The translations under genes and the position numbers were made by a program. 64,000 nucleotides of DNA from Plasmodium malariae (lineage: Eukaryota > Apicomplexa > Aconoidasida > Haemosporida > Plasmodiidae), in NCBI RefSeq assembly GCF_900090045.1, contig NC_041779.1:310001-374000 (forward strand), written 5' to 3'. The notes beneath the pieces were generated by a model, which saw only the letters and a program-made list of their open reading frames with translations, was not told the origin of the DNA and made no database searches. Of this stretch, positions 25,601 to 39,451 are shown piece after piece (positions within the stretch are counted from its first letter, which is position 1; the number at the start of each line of letters is the position of its first letter).

Positions 25601-28600
25601 TACTATATATTGCAGTAAAATTAAACGTTAACAAAATACAATACCTTGGTAAGCATTAATCCATCAACTTCTACAAATTATATCACTCAAAAACATATAT
25701 CACAACAAAAAATTCAACAAAAAAAAAAAAGGACAATAAAAATAATTAAATATATATATATATATATATACTTTTAATAAATATTAAGCAAATGCAACTT
25801 AAAAAATATAGAATACAAACACTGCTTTCATAAAAGGGCTCCATACAAAATTGTAATAAATTAATTTTTAATTATAAATTATTACGTGTTATACCATATA
25901 TATTATACGTATTAATCATATATATATTTGGAATATATATATATATGTCTTTTCACATAAATATATATAATAATTATGTTGCCACTCCTCCAATTAAATT
26001 AAAGGATTTTAAGAAATAATTTTTAAGAATGTGATATATTTTTGAATGTTATTACTAAGATCAAATAATTTTATGATATATTAAAATTTCCATATGATAT
26101 ACTAAATTTACCGACTCACATAAGATTGAACATAATATAAAATGTCACTGTATATGATATTATTCCAAAAGATAAACAATAACCCGAAACTTTTGTTATT
26201 ACAAATAAGAACAAATTTATATCATATAAAATAAGATGAGAAAAATATCAACTTATAAGCAAAAATTCTTTCAATTTCCTCATTATGTTTTTTTATGTGT
26301 AAAATGCTTACGTTTACTTTCATATATCAATGCATAATTTAATTATAATTAAATAGGCTTATAATTTTTCTTTAGAAATTTTATAAATTGTTATACGTAC
26401 ATTCTAGATATTCCATAAAAGGATTTTACATTTTTTAAATATTCGAGCATTGATCTACTCTATTTTACTTTCAGATGATTTTTAAAACTATGTTCTAACA
26501 ATATTCTTATCCATATAGAGTGATCTTAAAACGTTCATAACAAGAAATCACAATACCATATATGTAAGCCTTTATGTATTCAGTTAGTTTTGTATTTAAG
26601 TTATGAAGTTCTTCAATATATCCTTCATAATATACATATAAAGATAATACACCTTTTTCTAAACGCTTATAATATACTTAATGTGTTCATTCTACTTCGT
26701 TCTGTATTTTATCGAATCTCAATATTAGTGCACTACATACATTGATTTTGTTGTTCATTTATTTTCCAATGGAAGAATTCTATTTAAATTAAAATAAACA
26801 TTCGTTATTTAAAAAAATTATATTTATTTCTATATCAATAAATTTTCATCTTTATCGTTAATAAATTACATAATAAGAAAAATATATAAAAAAGTCATAT
26901 ATGCAGTTATTTTCTCACAATAATAGAATATTTCCATGTTCATAATAAAAAGTTAAACAAATTATTTTAATAAAAAAAAAGAAATTATTAACTTTTTCCC
27001 TCTTATGCCATTTATTTTAAGTTCCAAAACTTCCTGTAATAATAAACCATTCATCTACATAATGCCGCCTCCTAACATGATATTCATTGATTATGTTATA
27101 CTGTTATTTTTCACAGAAAATATTTTTACATAACAAAATAACTTTGAATATGCATCGCTGTAATGAACACAGATGCCATATTACTGTAAATGCAAAATAA
27201 TATTAAAAATTTACATACATACTGTTATTATTATGCTTAATATCTGGAAAAGAGAATATGTGGATATATATTTTTTTACAAGTTCTAATTACCTAGTTTG
27301 ATTGAACTTATTTGGTCAAGGTGGCATTATCTACCAATTATACCTTGGTTTGCTCCATAAATATGTAACTAATATATTTGTTATATTGCTCTGTAAAGAC
27401 ATACACATCATTAATATATATTAAAAAAAATAAAATATAATCCAATTTCAAGAACACAGAACTATAATAAAAATATCTCATTTCAATTTTACTTTTATAA
27501 ATGGCTTCTGAGAGCGACTTTTAAGTTTTAAAACAAGACAATTGAATATAAAATAAAATAACAAAAAAATATATTTTAATTTATTACATTTTTTTTTTTT
27601 TATCTTATAAAAAAGTATTTTTACTTTTCCATTACTCTGTTACGATTTTTATAGAATATTTCATTATTTTCTTTCCTTATTCTATATTTTAAAAAAGGAA
27701 TTATAAAAGAATATTTGTTTACCATAATAACTTGCAACATTATAATCAGTTGTTGTTTTCTTCTAAGTGAAATGTGAAAACATGTTTCAATTTAACATAA
27801 CAGTGATTCTTATAAATATTTAACTAAATTAATAAATTTCATTTTAAAGGTGTTCTTCCCTTTAGGGAAACTCTTAACTCTCATCAGTTTATACTTGCGT
27901 TAACTGTTTTTATTACTATTTGAAAACAATTTATGTTATCATATCCTTCAATTTAATATTTTATTGAATAACTCAAATTATTTATACAATTTTTGCATAT
28001 CTGTTTAATATTACTGTTCAAATAAGTTTTTAAATTCTTCATTAAACAAAATCCTTAATTAGTATGTATAAATTTTGATTTTACCTCAATAAATGAATTT
28101 TATTTTTCTTCTTACTTTTGCGCTTATTATTAAGTGATTATTTAAGGTTGTCTATTTTTACATGTCTCTTAACTTTGTATTTAAATATACATGTATTGGA
28201 TTTTTCCTAATAGTTTTTAGTATTACTGGCATTTTTTTTGTTCTTTATTACACTATTTATTATTATTATTTTATTTCAATTTAAATATTAATCTAAACAT
28301 GGAGTGATGGTAACTATTTCATAACATATTAATTTTACGTTGGAAAACTTAAGTATAACTATAAAATGATCCTTCCATATATATATATAATAAATCATAC
28401 CTCAAATTAACATTTTAACTTTTACTTATAAATTTCTTAATGCACCGAATTTATATGCATTCTGTTACTTCTTCAAGATGAGACGATATTTATTCATATT
28501 ACATTGTTCGAATTATTACAACACTTCAAAAATATGTTCATATTTAAATTATAATGATACTTCATTTTTATATTCCTTATTTTCATATTTTACTTCATGT

Positions 28601-28800
28601 TTATCTCAGTTCTTGTGTGTTACCGTTATAATCTTTATTTAATAATAATGAATAAAAGTGGAGTTATTTGTAAACATTCATAATTAAGGTATAATTAAGA
28701 AATAATTGTACAATTTATTTTGACATTGTTCACTGAAATGATGATGCAATTGCATCAAAAGACATAATTTACTTATGTACTCAACCATATCAAGGAACTA
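22600..28800 (-). pseudogene. Scattered broken coding remnants, possibly a reticulocyte-binding-like gene
   Basis: Read on the minus strand, several stretches look like fragments of a long Lys/Glu/Asn-rich helical protein broken by many stops and frame shifts. About 26690-26510 gives FDKIQNEVE, then YYKRLEKGVLSLYVYYEGYI and EELHNLNTKLTEYIKAYIYG. About 23500-23390 gives VHKIKEYSGSELCANRNAIV. About 23320-23200 gives NHLKYNSNFVENEK and FTKFNEMFKEIYKLHLL. About 27410-27350 gives TEQYNKYISYIFMEQTK. Codon content is richer in Glu, Lys and Leu than translated intergenic DNA nearby. Reticulocyte-binding-like proteins are very large helical invasion ligands, and their decayed copies occur in Plasmodium genomes. 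The assignment rests on general texture only, and the limits are rough. Confidence 0.28.
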
Positions 28801-29019
28801 TTCAATGCATATATAACTGATTAAGCTACTTAAGTTTTTATTAATAAAATAATATAAATCTTACTTTAACACAAAAAGTTAACAGTGAACAAATCAAAAT
28901 TATAAATTATACCAAAAAATTCCTATAACAACGAACCAATTACGATTTATATGCATATTTACTGTTTTACACCCTTAAAAAGAAAATTAAATATATTATT
29001 AACACTAACATTGTAAAAA

Positions 29020-29055
<36 letters not shown>

Positions 29056-31412
29056 CTTAACAGATACACATAATCCACCAAATTATTTCATAAAGTAATT
29101 TTCCGTTTCACTATTTTTTAATAAAAAAGTTGTACCTTACTCTCCTTTGAGTTATATATATATTTATTTCATTGATTAAATCAATCCGCTAACGTCAAAG
29201 TGTATTAAAAAAATAAAAGAAAATTCTCTTTTTTTTTTTCTCATTTAACTATTTGTGATAAAAGAATATTATTATTCATGCACACTTTATATAAATAAAT
29301 ACATATTTTATATTTCTTTTACCCCTTATATAAAAAATACTGTTCAGTCTAAAACACGTATTTTTCAGAGTTTCCACTACTGCTCATTCTTATATTAAGA
29401 TATAAAAAAAAAAAACAATTCTGTAAGAATAAAAATTTAATTATAACTATTAAAAATACCACCTTTTTGCATATATAGTTTCTAAAACCGAACATTCTCA
29501 TTATTGCTAATTTGTCAAGCGTTAAAATAAAACATTCTACAAACTAATTACCATTTAAATATTCCAAACTTCGTGAAATTTAAGCATTACTCTTCACATT
29601 ATCCTAATTAAATGGAATAATTGTTCTATTTCATATATTTTTTATTACCATTTTAATATTTCATTATATTAAATATTTACTTTGTTGTGCTGTTCAAAAA
29701 AATTCTTTTTTGCGTAATTCTTATTTAATTTAATACTAAATTAAATCAGAATTAAATTTAACACAATAATGCATTTATTTATTTATTTTATGAGTTTTAC
29801 CACTTTTAAAAATATATATAAAAAAATATACATAATGCATTTACAAAAAATAATTTACTGCTTTACATAATAATTAAAATTTTTTAATAATAATTCTTAG
29901 GATATTTTAATAATTAAATTATTGCTTTAGCCTGTTTTAAACACATGACCTTTTTTATTTACTGTTACTACTATATTAATTATAAAATACATTAAAAAGA
30001 AAGATGAAAGTATCATTCATAATTCTTTTTTGCACTTCAATCATTCCTTATAATCTCATATTCCCCTAAATGTTCGCTTATATATAACTAAAATTTCATA
30101 ACATATGAGAATAATAAAGGTATTTCCAGTGTTCATAGAATAAATAAACCTTTAAACATTTCTTTTACTATATATTAAAAAAAAATATTAAGGATTATTT
30201 TAGCATTCCTAGTAAAAAATTACCCAAGAATAAAGCAGTATATATATAATTAAAAATTAAAGTATAAACATTAATAAAAATAAAATAATAAAAACAATAT
30301 ATAAAAACAAAATAAGAAAAACAAAATTATAAAAACAAAATGTAAAAAAAAAAAATAAAAACAAAACAAAACGAAGTAATAAAAACAACAGTAATGATAA
30401 AAGCTAAGTAATTCAAGAAAATTAATAAAAATAAAATATATATTATCTACTTCAAATTATAATAGCTTATTTTGTTTCATGATATTTAATTACGGTTGTT
30501 AAAGTTTACTTTTATTTTTTTTTTTTCATTTATACATTTAACAAAAATTTATGTAATTTTTATTTAATATTTCTTTTTTTCCTTAGAAAGAATGTATTAT
30601 TATATAATAACTAAAGTTAAAATAATAGGGTTTTAATAATAATTAAAATTGTACCTAAAAATAATCAAATAAAAAAAAAAAAAAATTTATAGCTATATAA
30701 ACACCTTTTTTTTAATATGTGTGTTTTTTAATTATCATATAATTTAAATTCAGGTAACTATATAAAAAGTTGAATGCCATATATATTATAATAGAATTTT
30801 TCTAAATGAATTATATTTATATTATTTTTTTTGTTTCTAAAAATTCTACAAAGGTTTTATTTATTTTTTTTTTTAATATTTAGTTATAATAAGATTTAAA
30901 AAAAAGTTAGAATGTATTAAAATTTATATATGTATTTATAGTGAGAAATTATTAAAGATAAAGTAAGAAAATAAAGTTCATGTAACGAAATGTAGAATCT
31001 GTAAAATGATAAATAATTTATGTGTCCCGTAGAGTGACTTTATATAGAAAAGAAATTTATAATATTTCTCATACATAAACTACATATTCAATTTTTTTTA
31101 CCATCCTTATTTTTTAATATTTTTTACGTGGTTTTAACGAAGTTAACCAACGAACTTCCATTATTTATATATGTTATTCTTTTTCTTAATTGCCTTATAT
31201 AATTTTTTATTGATACATGTCATTTAATAAAACGTATATACTAACTACTTTTTTACTTGTTCTTTAGTAAAAAAAAAAAAAAAAAAAAATTATAATATCG
31301 CTATTCTCACCAACAGATGTGTGGATAATTATATATTATATTAAATTTTATAGAGAAAAATTGTTTTATTTAAAAAACTAATTTTTTTTTATTAAAAAAT
31401 ACAAAAAATATC
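28800..31412. other. Gene-free AT-rich DNA upstream of the tryptophan-rich antigen
   Basis: It contains AT and poly-T runs near 29020-29055 and an A-rich imperfect repeat at about 30270-30400. It also holds the presumed promoter of the gene at 31413, which has poly-T/A tracts and an A run at about 31269-31289. No open frame of note. Confidence 0.6.
30270..30400 (+). repeat. Imperfect A-rich short tandem repeat
   Basis: Degenerate repeats of about 10-12 bases built on ATAAAAACAAA run through this stretch. It has no coding potential and is a low-complexity intergenic repeat. Confidence 0.6.
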
Positions 31413-32531
31413 ATGGAATTAAAGATGAATACTCGAGATATTTCCAAAAAAGAATACGCATCCACAACTTTGACAAAGACACATAGGAAGAGCTTAATGT
31501 CATATATTAGATTAACTTCCATAAGTGCACGTTTATCCATTATCATATTTATTTTCTCTTGTGCTTTTTTCTTGAATCATGTTTCAGCAGTAAGATAAAA
31601 ATTTCATATATATATATATTTATATATTTATTTACTTAGGGTATATATATCCGTCTAGTTCTTTTTGAACTAAATATATTAATGTAAAAAAATAAAATAC
31701 ATTTAAAAATTATTTTTAAATGTTAATAAGGCATTACCTGGAAAACCAAACCCATGTAATCCTTCTCAAGTTACCACAGCGGATCTTAGGGAATTAAACA
31801 TAGAAGAAGCAGAAGAATTCAAAAGAATGGCATGGAATAATTGGTTGATGCGTCTGGAATCTGAATGGAAACATTTTAATGAAACATTAGAAAAGGATAA
31901 AGTACAGTGGCTTGAAGAAAGAGAACAAGTTTGGAACGATTGGTTAAATAATATGCAAAATAATTGGAATAATTATAACGAAGAGATGCACAAAGAATAC
32001 AAAACTGAGGTTTTGGAAAAATCTGAACACTGGAGTGAAAGTCAATGGATCAAATGGATGCAAACAGAAGGTAGGCAAATTATGGAATTACAGTGGGAAA
32101 AATGGGTTCATGATAATGATTACTCACTAAATCAACTAATCTTAAATAAATGGGTTCAGTGGAAAAATAACAAAATAAAATCATGGCTAGCAAATGAATG
32201 GAAAGCCGAAGAAGATTATTATTGGGCAAATTGGGAATATTCAACAACAGCAAAATGGTTACATTTTGCTGAGCGAAAACTCTGGCTTAAATGGAAAGAA
32301 AGGATCAGCAGGGAAGCTGAACAATGGATGAATTGGGTACAAATGAAGGAAAGTGTATATATATCTGAAGAGTGGAACAAATGGCCAAAATGGAAAAATT
32401 ATAAAAAAATACTTTTCAATAAATGGGCATCTAATCAAATTTATAAATGGACAATGAAAAAACAATGGAAGACATGGCTAAAGGACTGTAAGAATAATAC
32501 CTCACAAAACGAAGAAAAAATTACAATATGA
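31413..32531 (+). CDS. Tryptophan-rich antigen (two exons)
   Basis: Exon 1 is 31413-31589 (ATG at 31413, 59 codons): polar N-terminus, then a hydrophobic segment at about 41-57 (LSIIIFIFSCAFFLNHV). The donor is GTAAGATAA. Exon 2 is 31731-32531 after TTAATAAG, phase 0. The product is 325 residues. The C-terminal 234 residues contain 30 tryptophans in regularly spaced pairs such as WNNW, WEKW, WANW and WKEW-like patterns. This is the Plasmodium tryptophan-rich antigen domain (TRAg, Pv-fam-a type, tryptophan/threonine-rich C-terminal domain). Members are blood-stage antigens that can bind red cells. No RxLxE/Q/D export motif is seen. The gene is intact and is the first of four related loci in the window. 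Confidence 0.93.
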
Positions 32532-33154
32532 ATTAAGTGATGTAATAATTTAAATAATAATATATAATAACTTTTTCCTTTACTTAATTACTATTGACTT
32601 TTTTCATTCAGTAGAGGAAGAAAGACAAAATATGCTTAAACGAAGTTACATGTAAAAGAAAATATATAAAATAAAAAATCTGTAATAATTTATGTGTAAG
32701 TTTATATATACATACATACGTGTAAATATTATATATAAAAAGTATACGCAATATTTGATTGTATATTTCTTTAAAATAAAAAAATACAGTTATTCATAAT
32801 ACAGCCAAAATTATTCACGTTGGATAATTTTAAAAGCTAACGTACAAATTCACAATTGGATTAACAAAATAATTCTATATAAATAGGAGACAACACGATC
32901 ATCTCTTCATAAAAAAGGAACAATTACTTTTAATGTTATTCATATCTCACGGGTATTTGTATTCATGTTTAGTTTGTTCTTTGCAGTTGTAGCATTTTTT
33001 AATTTGACATTTCTTTAATATTTAAGTAGTATTTTTTTTAATATAATTCTTATAGTATTTTTTATTTGATCATATATATAATAAATTTATAATAAAGTCA
33101 TAATTTATACTAAATTCCTTCGTTAGAGACCTTTTTATCTAATATATTATATTA

Positions 33155-33157
33155 TAG

Positions 33158-33189
<32 letters not shown>

Positions 33190-33190
33190 T
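33155..33190 (+). repeat. Adjacent AT and GA microsatellites
   Basis: A run of alternating TA passes directly into a run of alternating GA about 18 bases long. GA runs are unusual in this AT-dominated DNA. Confidence 0.8.
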
Positions 33191-34847
33191 TATCCTACTA
33201 CATAGACAACTGATTTATAATAGTTTTTTTTCTTTTTCCTTTTAGACTTGAATTAATGCTATGGATTATGCCCCATTTATCATTTTTGTTAATTAAAAGC
33301 CAAAAAATACCATGGTTGTAACATTATGATAAAAAATATATGTATTCATTTATATATACACATAATTATATATATATATATATATATATATTTATTAATT
33401 TATGTAATAATAAGCAAAATTTAAATTGCACATATCCACATTTATTATTTTACTACAATTAATAACACGTAAAAGGAGAATCATATTTATAATGAACAAT
33501 ATTTTTTTTTTAATGTATTAAATTAATACATTATTATAAATATAATTTTTTTTTTTTTTTTGCATTTAATGAAGTAATAAGATATTTTATAACATTAATT
33601 TTTTAGATAATATATTCAAACATTAAACCTTGAAAAATTATATTATAAATTCGTGTTATATTAACAGTTACAAGTAATGAAAAAGCTAAACCTTTATTCT
33701 CCTTTCATTTTAACTAAATAAAATAATAGTACTATTTCATGAGTTTATTATTATTGGAAAATATATATTATAAAAATTTAAGATTTTTATATACTTTAAA
33801 AAAATCTTTTTCACAATGTAAGTCAATTTTTTCTCCCTCATAAATTATTTTTTAATATTTTCTTGTTATAAAAGTACTATTAATACATATATATTATGTT
33901 GTATAGTTTAATATCTATTCATTAAACACACAATTTTACATTTATCTTAAAAATACATTTTCACAACAAACTAATAATTTATATATTTTCAAAATAGATA
34001 ATATAAAAATTTCCTTAATATTAAATTCATAAAAAAGATATATAATAAAAATTATTTTCGCTTTTTAAAATATTAACATTAAATTACTATGCTGAAATAA
34101 ATTAAATATAACAATGTAACAACAAATAAGAATTGAATTCTAAAAATATTAATACACAAAGATGAATATATTATTCATATATACAACAAAATACGGATAT
34201 TATTCTTTTTCTATATCTTTATTTTGTTTCTGTTCTTTAAAATAACAGAATAATATTCTCATTATTATGAAAAAACTAGAAATTAATAAATAATAAATAA
34301 TAAAAATAAAAAAAAAATTAAATAAAAACAATAATTATCAATGAAAGGATATTAAATTTATATATAAAAAAAAATATAGATACATTACTATAGGATATAT
34401 AATACGAATTTTTATCGCATCACCTCAATTATTAATAGTTAATGCTGTACAAAAATTAATAAAAAATTTTCATTAAAACATAAAAAAAATTTCTTTAATT
34501 TTATAACATCTTTAAATCATCTTCTCATATAATTTTTTCTGGCAAATATTATAACACATATTTACACACATGTTCAATATATAATATATTTCATTCTTTT
34601 TTAATTCAATTTTCTAATTTATCCCATTTCATTATTTAGAAGAATAAGAGAAAATTCAATTATGTCACATAAATTCTCCCAAAATAAAAATAAATATTTG
34701 TTTATAAAAAAATGCTTTTTCTATATTAATGTCTATAGAAGTGTTACTTTTTTCGTTCCATATATCGTTTTTTGAATTAATTAAAATTAAAAAACGAATA
34801 AAATTTTTAAAATAACAGTCGAAAGAAATAATAAATTTTAATATACA

Positions 34848-34856
<9 letters not shown>

Positions 34857-34890
<34 letters not shown>
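34857..34890 (+). repeat. AT dinucleotide microsatellite
   Basis: About 30 bases of uninterrupted TA repeat, likely variable in length between isolates. Confidence 0.85.
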
Positions 34891-34897
<7 letters not shown>

Positions 34898-35432
34898 TAA
34901 TGTGTTTATACATATTAAGGATTTTATTTTCGTCCCTTATTTTTTTTAATTATAGAGCATAATGAACAAAAAAAAAAAAGACACAATTATAGTTTCACAA
35001 ATTTTATTAAGTACTCGAGAAAATAAATAATTCATATTATATATAAATTAAATTATTATAGAATTTAATTATTCCCTAATAAAAATATTCCAAAATAAGA
35101 TTTTCTTCGTAGTTAAATAATGTTGGATAAATAGTTTGTTTATTTTTTCTTAATGTTTAATTTTATAAAAAGTACATCAATTCTTCTTTTAAACATAAAA
35201 GAATCTAATGTAATTATTTTTTTTGTTGTATTTTTTTACTTTTTCTTATGCATTATTTACTCATATTTTTCTGTAAAACACTATAATTTTTCTAATGGAA
35301 AGGTAGATATATGGAATTACTAAACATGTCCCATTATGCAAATTAAGTCTATAAATACGACTGAATTTTTTTGTAAAGCATTCTAATAATAATAAAGAAC
35401 TTTTTTATTTCATCCATAACATATATAAAAAC

Positions 35433-37080
35433 GTGGAAAATTCTAGTATTAAGGAATATACTCCAAAATTTTTAAAAGATAAGCAATTTTTCCCAGAAAA
35501 ATTTTCATTTCCTTCAATAAGATTAAATGATAAAAATTTATTAATGAAGAATATTTATGAATCACTCTATGTACAATGCATATGTTTTTTCCTTTTTATT
35601 TTGTCATTTTTATATGTCCTATATTATTTTTATTTATTAACAGAAAAATAATGTACAAATATACATAAATCTCTTTTTTAGCTATTTATAAATTTTAATT
35701 ATATTTCACTTATAAAATTAAAATTTTATCTAGTGTTCAAATTTTATTTAGTATATACGTAATGCGAAGAATAAATTAAAAAATGATCTAACAAATGCAT
35801 CATAATTTAAAAAGGATAAAGATGATAATAATGGAATAGGATATTTATTAAAAAATGGCAGGGAAAGGAGGACATATAATGAAGAAAAAAGTGGAAAAGC
35901 CAGTTAGGTAAATGAGAATATGCATTTTCCTGAAAAGGGGTAAACTAATGCTGAAAAAAACAAAAATACGAAAGAAGGTGCTGTAAAAGAAGGGATACAT
36001 AGCGATAAGACAAAAGTAGATGAAAAGAATGCTCACGTGGCATCAAAAAATGACATAAATAAAGATGATAACGAAAGTGACAAAAAAATTATTTAATGAT
36101 ATAAAAGAAGATGTACAACATGAAAAAAGCCCAGATAATAGTAGTACAAAATATACAACAAAAAATGTAGAATCAGCAAAAAAAGATGCACATAAAATAA
36201 ATAATTATGAAAAGGATGTACGTCAAGCATCAACAAGGAATATAACGAAAAACGATGAAATGTATAAGCAAAATGTGACACAAGAAAAAAAAAAAAAAAA
36301 AAAGGAATAAAGAAATTTATGAAGAAATCGGCGTCATTAAATGCTATAGACTACCGTGATAATGATTCATTAGGAGAAGATTATCAAGAAGAAAAATATG
36401 AAGAATATAAAAATAACGAGTGCAATAAATGGAAAAAAAAAATTAAAGAAGACTGTAAAATTTTTAATGCATCTATAGAAAAATGGAAAGTAAAGTGGCT
36501 TGTGGAAAGAGAAAAGGAATGGAATGTATGGATAGAATTTATGTAAAATAAATGGATGAACTATAACAAAGAAACGGACAATAATTATAGAGCTAATGTG
36601 TTTACGATATTATTCGAATGGGATGACAATGAATGGGAAAAATAAATCAAAAAACAAGGTAAAAAAATTATGGAAAGAGATTGGAAAATATGCATTAATG
36701 AAAATGAATCCAATTTAAATGACTGTATTATGGAGGAATGGATACAGTGGAAAAACTCTAAAAGCACTGAGCGGTTAATGATTGATTGGAGATGCCAAGA
36801 TGATGAAACTTAGTCAAATTATAAACATAAAACATCTTCAAAAATATTATATAGATAAAAAAAACAAAAAAATGGAACAAATGGAAGGTAAGAATCAATG
36901 GAGAAAGGGAAGAATGGAATAAATGTGTCCATTCAAAAGAAAGTTTATATCTAAACAGTGCTTGGAGTAAATGGTTAAAATGAAAAAAGGATAAACGCAT
37001 TCTATTTATTAAATGGATGGAAACTTTTGTTAACAATTTGATAAGTCACAAGCAGTGGAAAACATAGATAAAAGAGAGAA
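35433..37080 (+). pseudogene. Tryptophan-rich antigen pseudogene
   Basis: The first-exon-like part (35433-35651) carries GTG where the start ATG would be, then polar sequence and a hydrophobic end (CICFFLFILSFLYVLYYFYL), and lacks a clear donor. The second part begins near 35772 and holds a Lys/Asp/Asn-rich linker with stops at about 35905 and 35941. Frame breaks lie near 36090 and in the A run at 36284-36303. From 36319 the tryptophan-rich domain is recognisable: WKKKIKEDCKIFNASIEKWK, then WLVEREKEWNVWIEF, and after a TAA at 36544 NKWMNYNKETDNNYRANVF. Further stops lie at about 36642 and 36811, and beyond. WIQWKNSK matches the conserved block of the intact neighbours (WVQWKNNK and WIHWKNSK). 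It is clearly dead. Confidence 0.88.
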
Positions 37081-39451
37081 ATATATAAATCAAACAACCA
37101 ATATCTTCGAAAAAAATAATTGCTAAAATGAAGTGAATACTTTTTTATTATTTCCTTCTTTATTAAAATTTTCATAGATGAGTTCACTAGGGAATGAGGA
37201 AGATCAAGAAATGAACAAATAAGCATGTTAAAAGAAAATGTATCAATCATAGAAAAAGGTAAATTCATTTCTTTTTATAAAATTATTTAAAAATATCACA
37301 TCTAACATATATATCATGGATATATATTAAAAAGAAAAAAAAAAAAAATCATTTAAATTAAATTATAGAAACAATAAAAAAAACAAAAGAAAATTTAAAT
37401 AAATACAACAAATGATGATCCATATTTCATAAAAAAATTAAAGTATTTTGTATTAATATTATATATATACATGTAAGTTTTATTTACACACAATTCTTTT
37501 TATGTATTTTTTAATGCTTTTGATTTCTTTGTGTTTTTAAATAATTTTCATTTGTTTGTACACAATTATAAACAATTTGTATCCATGTCTATGTTTTTTT
37601 AGTTAATGGATGCTATACATATATATCATACATTCTATATGGGTATATAATTATATATACGTGCGTAATTTATAAATGTTATATTAAGCATCCATAATAA
37701 GCTCTATAATAGTAAAAAAATTTCCAGTTAACTTTATATCTCTTCTATTAAATAGTTATTCAAATAAAATTTTTATGAGATAAAAACCGAAAATATCAAA
37801 ACTTCATACGTTTTAAATTTTATAATCATCCTTTTATAATTTTAATTATAGCATAATTAATATATATATATAAAATGAATTTTATTTTATTAATTTTGAT
37901 TTTATATGAATAGTTTGTATTAGTTACCATAAAAATATCATAAAACCAAGGTTATATGAATATATTTTTTTCCTTTAGTTATATATATATTTATATGTAT
38001 ATTGCCAGATTATCGCCTTTTTCTAATCATAATATGCTTATCGAGATCCCTTTATTAATATATGCTAAAAAATATATTTATTGAATATCTCTTTTATTTC
38101 GACAAATAATCAATAAACTGGCAGCGCGTTCTACATATTCCTTATTATGAAGATAGAAGGATTCCTTACTTTTTATAAAAATTTTATTATTTTAATGTAA
38201 ATTTCTCAAGTTGTGTTTTAATTTTTTTTTTTTTATTGCTCTATCAGTTTACACACGTTTTAAATACAATTTTACTGTTCTGTGCTATTTCACTTTTACT
38301 TGTGAAAAACTATTTCTACCCTTTTACAATCACTAATTATATGGATTTTGTTTCATATTTACCAATCATATATATATATATATTTATATATATACATTTT
38401 AGTTTCATTATTCCTGTTTAGCAAAAAATAGAAATTTGTAATTTCATTTTACTACCAGAAATAATACATGTACGGGCATAAAATGAAAAGTTATTTCAAG
38501 AACATTTTATAAGAAACTAAAACAAAAATTCTCAAAATAGCTTTATTTTATATGAAAATTAAATTATAATTATTAAATAATTAATGTTACCTAATAAATA
38601 AATTTTACATTAGTAATATAACTGAAGCTGCCACCTTTTACTAATTTTATTATAGTGTTTTTTTTTATCTATTAATTTTAATTATTCATTAAATTTAAAA
38701 TATATCTATAAATAATTATAATAATATATATATAAAACAAAATGTAGAATGGAATAATTTCAATTTAGAATATTCATTTTATAAAAAATTATAACTTCAA
38801 TTTTTACTATTAATAAAGTGCTACCATATAAAAAATATGGTATGGTAAAAATACTAAGCACTTAGTTGTTGTAATAATTAATATTGAAACCGAATAAAAA
38901 AAAAAAAAAGTATAAAAGAACAGTTATAATCTAAGTTATATGTATAAACATTATTACTATTTAACCATTATATAATTTTTCATTTTTTTTTTTTTTTATA
39001 TTAAGGATGAGTTTATTTAAAAATCTAAAATGTTATTATGTGTTTTTTTTTATTTTTCAAATAAATTTTTCAATAATGAAATATTTTATATATTTTATAA
39101 TTTCTCAGTATGTATTATTAGAATTAAGCTAGAAAAAAACGGTTCAAAAGTAAAATTTTGTACTCTACATACATAATTATTAGTTTTTTAATTTTTTCTA
39201 TTTAATATATTATTATTTATATTGTACTTAATATAGTTAATAACAGACCACTTATGTAATAGATTATAACAAAATTTTAACTAAGTATATATGTATATAT
39301 AATTTTTTAGTACTAATTTTTTTTTTTTTATTACATGTTAATTTGATAAATAGGAATAAATGTTTTTTCTTTTAGATATATTAGAAAAGGATGGTTATTA
39401 CCAATTATCTTACAAATGAAATAATTTAACTTTTTTTTTTTGAGAATTAAT
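37081..39451. other. Gene-free AT-rich DNA upstream of the repeat-rich PHIST gene
   Basis: A short coding-like piece at about 37175-37260 (SMLKENVSIIEK in one frame) may be the tail of the dead antigen gene. The rest shows only AT/poly-A tracts and the presumed promoter of the gene at 39452. Confidence 0.55.

Larger units (their letters stand above)
32532..35432. other. Gene-free AT-rich DNA between tryptophan-rich antigen loci
   Basis: Simple repeats stand out: a GA run at about 33172-33188 immediately after an AT run, AT runs at about 33367-33391 and 34858-34890, and poly-T near 33548-33562. No coding signal is seen on either strand. Confidence 0.65.
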
